IMG/VR virus record: IMGVR_UViG_3300017752_000175
Location: 1 to 23,213 of that record
Strand: one strand, 5' to 3'
Length of the DNA: 23,213 nt
DNA from: a virus
Shown: piece by piece, positions 6,843 to 13,135 of the stretch
How positions within the stretch are numbered: position 1 is the stretch's first letter
How the letters are laid out: every line of letters begins with the position of its first letter
Notes under the pieces: generated by a model
The model's database searches: none
Seen by the model: only the letters and a program-made list of their open reading frames with translations
What the model was told of the DNA's origin: nothing
Position numbers and translations under genes: made by a program

Positions 6843-7589
6843 ATGAAGATTGAAGAGGCGATTAAATTATACTGCGAGATGTATTCTATAGACATTACAT
6901 CTGCAAAGCAGAGGTATACGGATGTCTTAAATCACTACAACGGAAAAGGCTGCTCTAAGTGGGCTGAAGACTTGAGGAATAAATGGTATGAAGCCTTGGA
7001 CTATGAGGATGCCGCTTACAAGTTATATGACGATGATTGGTATTTCTGCGACCTACTAGCCTGTTACAAAATATATTCATCAGAGTATATAAAGAAGGTG
7101 GGGTCTCTTAATCTTACTGTTGATACCTGTTTAGACTTAGGGTGCGGCTTGGGCCTTACCACTAAAGCACTTGAGGATATAGGATGTGGCAGGGTGGTTG
7201 GCACTAATCTTAAAGGCACTAAGCAGTATGATTTTTGCGCTAGCCACATAGACGTATTGCCTGACCACAAAGAAGCTGGGCCAGTTGATTTAGTCTTCGC
7301 TAGTGAATACTTTGAGCATATTTATCACGCTGGCGATCACCTAATTGAAATCTTAGAAGTGAACAAGCCAAAGGTAATAGTTATGGCTAATGCTTTTAAT
7401 GCAAAATCATTTGGGCATTTTGATTACTTCTACAACCTTCGCTGGTCTTCTAAGGTTATCCCTCTTGATTCGTATATTCATCATAGTAAGATGGGTAGGA
7501 TGTTTGCTAATATCCTTAAGCAATCAGGCTATGAAAAAGTAAAGACGGGGTTTTGGAATGACCGTCCTAACGTATGGCAAAAGAATTAA
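6843..7589 (+). CDS. Class I SAM-dependent methyltransferase
   Basis: The 248-aa protein has a Rossmann-type SAM-binding core: motif I CLDLGCGLGLTTKAL near residues 96-110 and motif IV-like DLVFASEYFEH near 149-159. No NPPY or PC motif of DNA amino- or cytosine-methyltransferases is visible, so the substrate is more likely a sugar or other small molecule, or a modified group on DNA. I chose the ATG at 6843; a TTG at 6834 would add three residues and overlap the upstream gene. The gene overlaps the glycosyltransferase downstream by 16 nt, which argues that the two act together. Confidence 0.85.
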   Translation: MKIEEAIKLYCEMYSIDITSAKQRYTDVLNHYNGKGCSKWAEDLRNKWYEALDYEDAAYKLYDDDWYFCDLLACYKIYSSEYIKKVGSLNLTVDTCLDLGCGLGLTTKALEDIGCGRVVGTNLKGTKQYDFCASHIDVLPDHKEAGPVDLVFASEYFEHIYHAGDHLIEILEVNKPKVIVMANAFNAKSFGHFDYFYNLRWSSKVIPLDSYIHHSKMGRMFANILKQSGYEKVKTGFWNDRPNVWQKN

Positions 7590-8440
7590 GATATCCTGTC
7601 TACGTTATATCTAAAGGTAGACCTAGCTCGTGCATTACTGTTAGATCTCTTAGGAAGTGTAACGTTCCATTTAAGGTAGTAGTGGAGCCTTCTGAGGTTG
7701 ATGCTTATCGACGCAATCAGTGGGTGGGGTCAGATGTCCTAGTGCTGCCCTTAGACTTCTCTGAGAGAGGCTGCGGGTCTATACCCGTCCGTAATTGGGT
7801 CTGGAATCACTCGCTCGCTAGAGGCGACGAGAGGCACTGGATTCTGGACGATAACATTGAGGATTTTAATCGTCTTAACAAGAATACTAAGTTTAGGGTT
7901 AGGACTAATGCTACGTTCCGAGCCTGTGAAGACTTTACTGACAGGTTCTCAAATGTAGGTCTGTCGGGTATGAACTATTATTCCTTCGCTAAAGCGACAG
8001 ACCCTGTTCCTCCTTTTTATACCAACACTAGGATTTACTCATGCATTCTAGTGAACAACTCTCTAGAGTTCCGGTGGCGAGGACGATTTAACGAGGACAC
8101 AGACTTGTCACTTCGCGTCCTTAAGTCTGGGTTATGCACTATTTTGTTTAACGCTTTCCTCTGCGGGAAGGTGACTACGATGAGAATGGATGGCGGCAAT
8201 ACGAATGATTTATACGAGAAGACTAATGACCGTAAGGAGTTTGCTGAGTCTCTGGCTGAGCAGCATCCTGATGTAGTTAGGGTTACTCGTAAGTTTAATC
8301 GCTGGCATCACCAAGTTGATTACTCTTCTTTTAAGGAGAATAAGCTTACTAGGTCTGAAGGTGTTTCTGTAGGTAGCGGGATAGATAATTACGAAATGGT
8401 TTTAGTTGATAGAGGCAAGCACTATAAAGAGGTTATGTAA
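7574..8440 (+). CDS. TET-associated-type glycosyltransferase (TAGT-like, GT-A fold)
   Basis: The 288-aa protein has a GT-A nucleotide-sugar transferase pattern: a YPVYVISKGRPSS start, a VVVEPSEVDAY block, SIPVRNWVWNHS near residue 69, ILDDNIEDFN at 90-99 carrying the metal-binding DDN, and NEDTDLSLRVLKSG near 173-186 with the likely catalytic Asp. This arrangement matches the phage TET-associated glycosyltransferase family, whose members add sugars to hydroxymethylated cytosine in DNA. The family assignment is from memory. The substrate here is inference, and no TET/JBP oxygenase is adjacent, although a 2OG-oxygenase-like gene occurs at 12620. Confidence 0.8.
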   Translation: MAKELRYPVYVISKGRPSSCITVRSLRKCNVPFKVVVEPSEVDAYRRNQWVGSDVLVLPLDFSERGCGSIPVRNWVWNHSLARGDERHWILDDNIEDFNRLNKNTKFRVRTNATFRACEDFTDRFSNVGLSGMNYYSFAKATDPVPPFYTNTRIYSCILVNNSLEFRWRGRFNEDTDLSLRVLKSGLCTILFNAFLCGKVTTMRMDGGNTNDLYEKTNDRKEFAESLAEQHPDVVRVTRKFNRWHHQVDYSSFKENKLTRSEGVSVGSGIDNYEMVLVDRGKHYKEVM

Positions 8441-8458
8441 TTTCTTTTTATTTATTAC

Positions 8459-8486
8459 TTGCAAACGTTCGGACCTGTGCTACCTT
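8459..8486 (+). promoter_or_regulatory. Promoter P4 (TTGCAA-N16-TACCTT), leaderless
   Basis: The -35 TTGCAA is at 8459-8464, the spacer is 16 bp with TTCGG and TGTGC, and a weak -10 TACCTT is at 8481-8486. It is preceded by TTTATTTATTAC. The ATG at 8495 is 8 nt after the -10, so the transcript would be leaderless or carry 1-3 nt. Confidence 0.75.
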
Positions 8487-8494
8487 GTAATGTT

Positions 8495-8755
8495 ATGAAC
8501 GAGATCAATACAGTTACATCACAAGAAGAAAACGCCCACAAATCTCTGGAGCTACTTAGAGCTAGGGCTGAGGCTATTTTAGCCGACAGAGCAGACATTA
8601 ACGAGCGGTGGAAGGATGGAATGACAGGGGCGAGAGCCTACGACAGTGGGTTCCTTACAGTCTGGAGAAACGATATACTTAGGACCGAAAAGGACCTAGC
8701 CGAAGTGAGCCACAGAATCCAGATGATTAACGAGTTATTTCCTACAACTAAGTAA
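8495..8755 (+). CDS. Hypothetical coiled-coil protein, 86 aa
   Basis: The product is a charged, mostly helical protein with heptad-like Leu spacing near residues 16-35 and 55-80, consistent with a coiled coil. No family is recognised. The reading frame stays open upstream to 8459, but that segment is promoter P4; the ATG at 8495 sits where transcription should begin and is the likely start. The base composition resembles its neighbours. Confidence 0.65.
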   Translation: MNEINTVTSQEENAHKSLELLRARAEAILADRADINERWKDGMTGARAYDSGFLTVWRNDILRTEKDLAEVSHRIQMINELFPTTK

Positions 8756-8777
8756 CCCTAGCCCTTATATTTACATT

Positions 8778-9446
8778 ATGAAGATTGGATACACTCATCG
8801 CAAAACAGGTCAGGTCCGCGAGATTGATAGCCCGTATGATAATGACAAATCTGCTTACGATGCCCTACTGGATAAGATCAGTAAGAGCGACAAAGTTAGC
8901 AACTTTGAGCGCAGAGTCGCAGAGGCTTACGCTAATTTCTCTGCGGGGCGTTGGTCTTACTTGTCTGATGCTAAGCGTTACTGGCTTCACTCCTTGACTA
9001 TGGAAGAGGAGTCAGCACCTAGGCATGATAGGGGTATTAGAATGCCTCTTGAGGGTATTAAGCGTATGTTATCTAAGGCGGGTGAGCACGTTAAGTCACC
9101 ATCTATTAGGCTTAACGCTGAGGGCATAGAGCTTAAGGTGTCTATAGCAGGTGCGCGGTCTCGTTACACTGGAGACGTTATGGTTGCATCTCCTAAGTTC
9201 GGAGATGGTTGGTATGGCCGTATAGCACAAGATGGTAAGTTTTATCCCGGCAGGGATAGCACACCCGCAGTTAGGGCTGCTCTGTCTAGGTTGGCTGAAA
9301 GCCCTGAGGAGGTAGCTGCTGAGTTTGGTAAGATTACAGGTAGGTGTTGCTTCTGTAATCGGTCCTTGACTGACGATAGAAGCGTGTCAGTAGGTTATGG
9401 TCCTGTATGCGCTGAACGGTTTGGTTTATCTTGGGGAGCTAATTAG
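8778..9446 (+). CDS. DUF6011-like zinc protein, 222 aa
   Basis: The C-terminal 35 residues hold the DUF6011-type zinc motif: GRCCFCNRSLTDDRSVSVG (Cys 190, 191, 193) followed by YGPVCAERFG (C211), the fourth ligand. The rest is less conserved: a basic N-terminus, a helical region with KRYWLHSL near 66, and a beta-rich segment about 105-165. Proteins with this tail are frequent in phages and in some bacterial defence or modification loci; no activity is known to me. The gene lies 22 nt after the previous stop and has no Shine-Dalgarno sequence. Confidence 0.75.
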   Translation: MKIGYTHRKTGQVREIDSPYDNDKSAYDALLDKISKSDKVSNFERRVAEAYANFSAGRWSYLSDAKRYWLHSLTMEEESAPRHDRGIRMPLEGIKRMLSKAGEHVKSPSIRLNAEGIELKVSIAGARSRYTGDVMVASPKFGDGWYGRIAQDGKFYPGRDSTPAVRAALSRLAESPEEVAAEFGKITGRCCFCNRSLTDDRSVSVGYGPVCAERFGLSWGAN

Positions 9447-9456
9447 ATAATTTACT

Positions 9457-9687
9457 ATGGAGGAAAATTCGGATAACATAGATAAGATAGTAAAGTCTGG
9501 GACCGATGGACCCGTTCTTTTTATTGATGATATACCAGAAGAGTTTTCTGGAGAAACCTTAGAAGAGATTCATCACAATGCTAAGAAAGCTATTAAGCCT
9601 AGCAAGCCTGATACTAAAGAGAAAGTTAGACTCTGGAAGAGATGGATTAGAAGAGCAGCAGACGCTCTTACCAGACTCTCAAGCTGA
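9457..9687 (+). CDS. Hypothetical protein, 76 aa
   Basis: A short frame beginning 10 nt after the previous stop. The N-terminal half is acidic, with FIDDIPEEFSGETLEEIH; the C-terminal half is basic (KEKVRLWKRWIRRAADAL) and could form an amphipathic helix. No homology is recognised. Its co-linear placement and shared codon usage support it as a real gene. Confidence 0.55.
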   Translation: MEENSDNIDKIVKSGTDGPVLFIDDIPEEFSGETLEEIHHNAKKAIKPSKPDTKEKVRLWKRWIRRAADALTRLSS

Positions 9688-9700
9688 CGAACGATTAGTT

Positions 9701-9748
9701 ATGCTTTGCGAAAAGTTATCTGATGCAAAAGACGTTAAAGACTCCTAG
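9701..9748 (+). CDS. Possible micro-ORF in frame with a palindrome-encoded CxxCK
   Basis: ATG 9701 opens MLCEKLSDAKDVKDS, ending at TAG 9746-9748. If the TAG were read through, the same frame would continue SLSLVCTACKNTR across the palindrome at 9762. It is listed for completeness; the frame is short and nothing shows that it is translated. The AAAGAC...GTCTTT inverted repeat (from 9737) in this spacer is an alternative use of the sequence. Confidence 0.15.
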   Translation: MLCEKLSDAKDVKDS

Positions 9749-9761
9749 TCTCTGTCTTTAG

Positions 9762-9778
9762 TTTGCACAGCGTGCAAA
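9762..9778 (+). repeat. 17-bp palindromic element, upstream of P5
   Basis: TTTGCACAGCGTGCAAA has TTTGCAC and GTGCAAA arms around a 3-bp centre, a perfect 7-bp inverted repeat. The P5 -35 begins 19 bp after it, so its centre is about 62 bp before the predicted transcription start. That is close to the classical position of a class I activator site. In the CxxCK frame it reads VCTACK, but no good start codon follows the upstream TAG. Confidence 0.6.
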
Positions 9779-9797
9779 AACACTAGGTATTTATTAC

Positions 9798-9825
9798 TTG
9801 CAAATATTCGGATCTGTGATATATT
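9798..9825 (+). promoter_or_regulatory. Promoter P5 (TTGCAA-N16-TATATT), leaderless
   Basis: The -35 TTGCAA is at 9798-9803 and the -10 TATATT at 9820-9825, with TTCGG and CTGTG in the spacer and TATTTATTAC upstream. The ATG at 9831 is 5 nt after the -10, so the predicted start site falls on the start codon. Confidence 0.82.
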
Positions 9826-9830
9826 AATCC

Positions 9831-10310
9831 ATGAACATTAACACGTTAATACATAAGTTTCTGGTTATCTTTGTATTGGTTTCTAGTTGCCTAGGGACTT
9901 CTTACGGCCAAGAGAAACGTTTATTTAGAGACCTTATTCCCGGACAATACACCGCTACGGCTATTGTATCTGAGGCTAAAAAGTGGGAAGGAAAACATTA
10001 CCGTTACGGGCAGTCTCGTCAGTGCGCTAATTGGGTGGGAAGAATCATTAACGACTCTGGTGGTAATACACCACCCCACTACGCTATGGCTAGGAACTGG
10101 CTATCGTGGGGCAGGCAAGTGTCGCTTATTGGTATTCGACCCGGTGATGTTGTTATAACTTGGAGGGGTAGTAGGTCTGGAACCTCTGGGCATATCCTAA
10201 TTTATGTAGGTAACGGGCAGTGCATTCATCGCCCTACCCAAAGCAGGGCAGTCTGTAAAACTCCTCTGGCTTACTACGAAGGTAAGATACTAGGCGTAAG
10301 GAGGAAGTAA
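9831..10310 (+). CDS. Exported NlpC/P60- or CHAP-like peptidase (candidate lysis enzyme)
   Basis: The 159-aa precursor begins with a signal sequence: a short polar N-terminus with one Lys, then a hydrophobic core at about residues 10-20. A lipobox-like VSSC (17-20) is followed by Gln 27, so it may be a lipoprotein or be cleaved near residue 26. The mature part has a Cys-His amidase/peptidase pattern: C65 in QCANWVGRI, an RPGDVVITW block near 103, and H121 in SGHILIYVGNG. Such enzymes cut peptidoglycan peptides or amides. A secreted lysin used in host lysis, or a cell-wall remodelling enzyme, is the best guess. No holin is recognised next to it. Confidence 0.75.
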   Translation: MNINTLIHKFLVIFVLVSSCLGTSYGQEKRLFRDLIPGQYTATAIVSEAKKWEGKHYRYGQSRQCANWVGRIINDSGGNTPPHYAMARNWLSWGRQVSLIGIRPGDVVITWRGSRSGTSGHILIYVGNGQCIHRPTQSRAVCKTPLAYYEGKILGVRRK

Positions 10311-10331
10311 GGTAGCTCTTAATATCAAGTC

Positions 10332-10360
10332 TTGACACAAAGAAACAGGCGCAGTAAGAT
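10332..10360 (+). promoter_or_regulatory. Host-type sigma70 promoter (TTGACA-N17-TAAGAT)
   Basis: A consensus -35 TTGACA (10332-10337) and -10 TAAGAT (10355-10360) are separated by 17 bp. The predicted start near 10367 precedes the ATG at 10402 by about 35 nt. It differs from the TTGCAA family in this window and may drive the long operon that follows. The -10 abuts a 26-bp repeat. Confidence 0.5.
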
Positions 10361-10386
10361 ATTAACGTTACCCGCATTTATGACGG
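10361..10386 (+). repeat. 26-bp direct repeat, upstream copy (gene fragment)
   Basis: This stretch matches 10497-10522, inside the next gene, at 25 of 26 positions. Read in the corresponding frame it also encodes LTLPAFMT, then diverges into a short tail and ends at the TAA at 10408-10410. It is probably the scar of a partial duplication or gene replacement. It is followed by a 10-bp palindrome AGGCCGGCCT at 10388-10397. Confidence 0.7.
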
Positions 10387-10401
10387 CAGGCCGGCCTTAC
10401 A

Positions 10402-10893
10402 ATGAAAAGTAACCAGAAAAAGACAGTTACGACAGTCACTTGGGGCAACGCGCCTTGGAACCGTTACGTCTTTACACGCACAGCACACAACGGCGAATTA
10501 ACGCTACCCGCATTTATGACGGAAGAAGAAATAAAAGATTTAGTAGAAGATTGCACTTGGGAGCCTGCGAAAACAATGCCGCAGTATCCTCACGAATACA
10601 CACGTATCGAGGCTACCGTACCACAGAACCGAATCCCTGACTACAAGCGGTTCATTAAGCATATTCATGACTACGGCTACGACGCTTACTTCTGGAAGCT
10701 GAAGCTACGTTACTTCGATTTTGAGGGCAGGTGTTACTGGTATATGGACAAGGACTATCGAGTGGTCGGTCTAGTCAATCGGTCGAAGCTGCCGAACATC
10801 GCTACTCATCTTCCGGGGCCACCTAAACGCCCAGCGATGACCGCAAAGCAAGACTTCGAGCTTATGAAGAAAAAGTTTAGAGATGATTCCTGA
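10402..10893 (+). CDS. Conserved phage protein with PHEYT and YW motifs
   Basis: The 163-aa protein resembles a family I recall from phage and methyltransferase-rich loci, with the order YPHEYT near residue 62, a helical IPDYKRFIKHIHDYGYD, then an aromatic core around GRCYWYMD and a VVGLVNRSKL tail. Its function is unknown to me. Base composition is higher in GC than in the genes before 10310 (about 48% in a sampled line), hinting at separate ancestry. Residues 32-40 (ELTLPAFMT) are duplicated in the upstream spacer. The 3' end overlaps the next gene by 11 nt. Confidence 0.7.
   Translation: MKSNQKKTVTTVTWGNAPWNRYVFTRTAHNGELTLPAFMTEEEIKDLVEDCTWEPAKTMPQYPHEYTRIEATVPQNRIPDYKRFIKHIHDYGYDAYFWKLKLRYFDFEGRCYWYMDKDYRVVGLVNRSKLPNIATHLPGPPKRPAMTAKQDFELMKKKFRDDS
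10497..10522 (+). repeat. 26-bp direct repeat, genic copy
   Basis: This is the in-gene partner of the 10361-10386 copy, 136 bp downstream, with one mismatch. The reading frame is the same in both. The pair could promote recombination that deletes or swaps the 5' end of this gene. Confidence 0.7.
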
Positions 10894-11515
10894 GAATACG
10901 GTTATTCAGACTGTTCCCTCAAGGTCTATTATGATTCCTTCCTTGGTCGAAAGGCTGAAGGGCCTTAACCCCTATGTGTCTACTGATCCAGATTACCTAG
11001 GAACACATTGGCATCTGACTAAGATAATGAAGGAGAATAGAGATGGGGTTCTAATTATCCAAGATGATGTCATTATCCCTACGTGGTTTAGAGAGGAACT
11101 CGATAAAGCTATGGTTCCTGATCGGTGTATGATTTTTCTCATCGGTCTAACAGACAAACAAAGGCAGCTTTACGATGAAGGATTCTGTTATGCTGAAACA
11201 CAAAGGCTCTGGTGTCCGGCGAATTACTACACAGGTAAGTTCATCGAAGAGTATCTTGAGTGGGCTACCGATGAGAATTTATACCAGCCGGAGAAAGGAA
11301 GGATCACAAGGGCGGATGACTATGGATTACAGAAGTTCCTTAAGCAGACTGGAAAGTCATTCCTTTTAACACTACCAAATCTCTGCAACCATAACAACCA
11401 AATCCCATCTACCCTAGGACATCCTAAGTCCATCAAAGGTAAAGCAAGAGTCTCGTCGCTCTTCTCTAAAGACCTTTTGAGAAGATGGGATCACGCTAAG
11501 ATTGGCAAGTTATGA
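10883..11515 (+). CDS. Glycosyltransferase-like protein, first of three related genes
   Basis: The 210-aa product has a GT-A-like pattern: an N-terminal VPSRSIMIPSLVERL, a QDDVIIPTWF motif at 60-69 with the likely metal-binding DDV, a later TRADDYGLQKFLKQTGK with the probable catalytic Asp, and an end block LPNLCNHNN...STLG that in relatives reads as a VDH. The layout parallels the two following genes but sequence identity is low. It probably transfers a sugar from a nucleotide donor; the acceptor is unknown. The stop overlaps the next ATG (ATGA). Confidence 0.7.
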   Translation: MIPENTVIQTVPSRSIMIPSLVERLKGLNPYVSTDPDYLGTHWHLTKIMKENRDGVLIIQDDVIIPTWFREELDKAMVPDRCMIFLIGLTDKQRQLYDEGFCYAETQRLWCPANYYTGKFIEEYLEWATDENLYQPEKGRITRADDYGLQKFLKQTGKSFLLTLPNLCNHNNQIPSTLGHPKSIKGKARVSSLFSKDLLRRWDHAKIGKL

Positions 11516-12048
11516 ATTATCGTTTTATTCTTCGTCATAGGCCGCAGGACGTGAGAGGATTCCTGTCTACGTGGGGATTCTTCTCCGATACTACAGGCCG
11601 CGTCCACGTCCCCGAAAATGAGCAGGATCGGTTCTCTACGTTCTTGACTGCTTTGGGTAAAGCTGAAGGTGACGCTGCTCTTCACATGGAATCCGGTGTT
11701 CGCGTTAATGGTAAATTTCGCTCGGTGGTAGAAGATGTCATTTTAGAAGACCCACACAGAATGGTCCAATTCTTTTCAATGAGAAAGAAAGACTTAACCG
11801 AAGGCTCTCGGTGGGATCGGAATTTTATGATGACAACCTGCTTTTACTTACCGTCTGGGTGGAGTGAGGAACTATTGGACTACCTTCCTAGATGGCGCGA
11901 GATTCAGAAGGCATCACGGGCTATTCATTATGACGAAGGGATTGCTGATTGGGTGAAAGAGACAGGGCGTAAGTTCTGGATTCATTGCCCGAATCCAGTA
12001 GACCGTGTAACTAACACCCAATGGGTATCTAAGACTTACCGACCATGA
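11512..12048 (+). CDS. Degenerate glycosyltransferase-like paralogue
   Basis: The 178-aa protein aligns along most of its length with the next gene: shared DAALHME near 55-60, QFFSMRKKDLTEGSRWD near 86-102, CFYLPSGWS near 110-118 and WIHCP near 156-160. Key residues differ. The MEDD metal motif is MESG here (59-62), and the VDH near the end is VDR (163-165). The open reading frame and tight ATGA overlaps on both sides argue against a simple pseudogene. It may be a catalytically dead partner subunit, or one with a changed mechanism. The loss of catalysis is inference from the motif changes. Confidence 0.72.
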   Translation: MNYRFILRHRPQDVRGFLSTWGFFSDTTGRVHVPENEQDRFSTFLTALGKAEGDAALHMESGVRVNGKFRSVVEDVILEDPHRMVQFFSMRKKDLTEGSRWDRNFMMTTCFYLPSGWSEELLDYLPRWREIQKASRAIHYDEGIADWVKETGRKFWIHCPNPVDRVTNTQWVSKTYRP

Positions 12049-12617
12049 CAAGACGAATCGTAAGAGCAGTTCCTAATCATCGACCTCATTGTGTTGATTA
12101 TTTACAGAAGCACTTGAAGGGTGCGGAGTTCTGTATGGATACGACCCAATCAGCGTGGGATACCTTTTACCGCGCTCTTCTGCAAGCAGGTCACGATGCC
12201 GCTTTGCACATGGAAGATGACATTATTCTGACTCAGGGATTTAACGAGAAGGTTGAATCTGTGATCGCCTCGATGCCCGATACCGCTATCCAGTTCTTTT
12301 CTATGAGGAAGGCCGACCTTACCGAAGGGTCTCGTTGGGACAACAGCTTTCTTATGGCTCAGTGCTTTTACCTTCCGGCAGGGTGGAGCCGAAGAATGTC
12401 TGAATACATGTTACGTCAAGATCGTGACGATCCTAAGCTGCTATACAAGGAGCCTCTTGATATGGTTGTCCGGTTTTACTTTAAGAAAGTGGAGAAGAAG
12501 AAATACTGGATTCATTGTCCGAGCCTAGTCGACCATCTTGAAGGCAAGAGCGTGATTGATCCTAAGCGTTCGTCCAAGCGTCAATCGAAAACATTTTCAA
12601 ATCCAATACCTTATTAA
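12045..12617 (+). CDS. Glycosyltransferase-like protein with intact acidic motif
   Basis: The 190-aa product keeps the motifs that its upstream paralogue has lost: HMEDDIILT at 55-63 (metal-binding EDD), a later Asp at 139 (PLDMVVRFY) and CPSLVDHLEG at 158-167. It resembles small phage glycosyltransferases related to the GT25-like pattern. The length is compact, so it is probably a minimal GT-A domain without accessory parts. It starts within the ATGA of the upstream paralogue and is followed 2 nt later by the oxygenase-like gene. Donor sugar and acceptor cannot be read from the sequence. Confidence 0.75.
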   Translation: MTRRIVRAVPNHRPHCVDYLQKHLKGAEFCMDTTQSAWDTFYRALLQAGHDAALHMEDDIILTQGFNEKVESVIASMPDTAIQFFSMRKADLTEGSRWDNSFLMAQCFYLPAGWSRRMSEYMLRQDRDDPKLLYKEPLDMVVRFYFKKVEKKKYWIHCPSLVDHLEGKSVIDPKRSSKRQSKTFSNPIPY

Positions 12618-12619
12618 TT

Positions 12620-13135
12620 ATGGGAGCTTTTAAATACACAGACCCTTTAGAAACCCACATGGTACCGAACCCTGTGCTGATGTCTACTTACGTTGAGTTG
12701 CCTGACGATGCATGGACACCTACTCAAGAAGAACTGGATATAGTGTTCGGAGGACCAAACAGATACCTTAAGACGTGGAAGCGTGCTCCCGATAAGAGAG
12801 CAGAGATGGACCCTCATTACATTGGAGCGCAGAAGGGTGTGCCTCTTCATATTGACCCGGGATTTCTGCGTTACACCATGCAGATTCTTTTCTTCGTAGA
12901 TGAGTATGAATTGTCAGGCTACAATAAAGTAGGTCTGCCCCTAACTAGAGGGACTTATTTCCTGCTGGATACGTGGTCGCCTCACGCCGTGCTACCACGC
13001 GAGGATGCTACAGAGAAGCCTAAATATTATCTTGCGGCATCGGTTGACTCTTCAAAACCTTACGCACCAGAAGAAGCCATTCCTCTTCTCTTGGGACTGC
13101 TTACTGGATCAAAAGGAGGTCACCTACCTGAATGA
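12620..13135 (+). CDS. 2OG-Fe(II) dioxygenase-like protein
   Basis: The 171-aa protein carries the facial-triad pattern of Fe(II)/2-oxoglutarate oxygenases: H77-x-D79 in PLHIDPGF and a distal H122 in DTWSPHAVL, with beta-strand-like segments between (residues 84-118) and a Lys/Tyr strand (KYYLAASVD) after it that may bind 2-oxoglutarate. The N-terminal 60 residues are variable. The enzyme would hydroxylate a substrate such as a nucleobase, sugar or protein; its position between glycosyltransferases and an IbrA-like gene suggests a DNA-modification role, which is inference. The stop overlaps the next ATG as ATGA. An AGGAGGT at 13114-13120, inside its own 3' end, could serve as a rare Shine-Dalgarno for the next gene. 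Confidence 0.7.
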   Translation: MGAFKYTDPLETHMVPNPVLMSTYVELPDDAWTPTQEELDIVFGGPNRYLKTWKRAPDKRAEMDPHYIGAQKGVPLHIDPGFLRYTMQILFFVDEYELSGYNKVGLPLTRGTYFLLDTWSPHAVLPREDATEKPKYYLAASVDSSKPYAPEEAIPLLLGLLTGSKGGHLPE

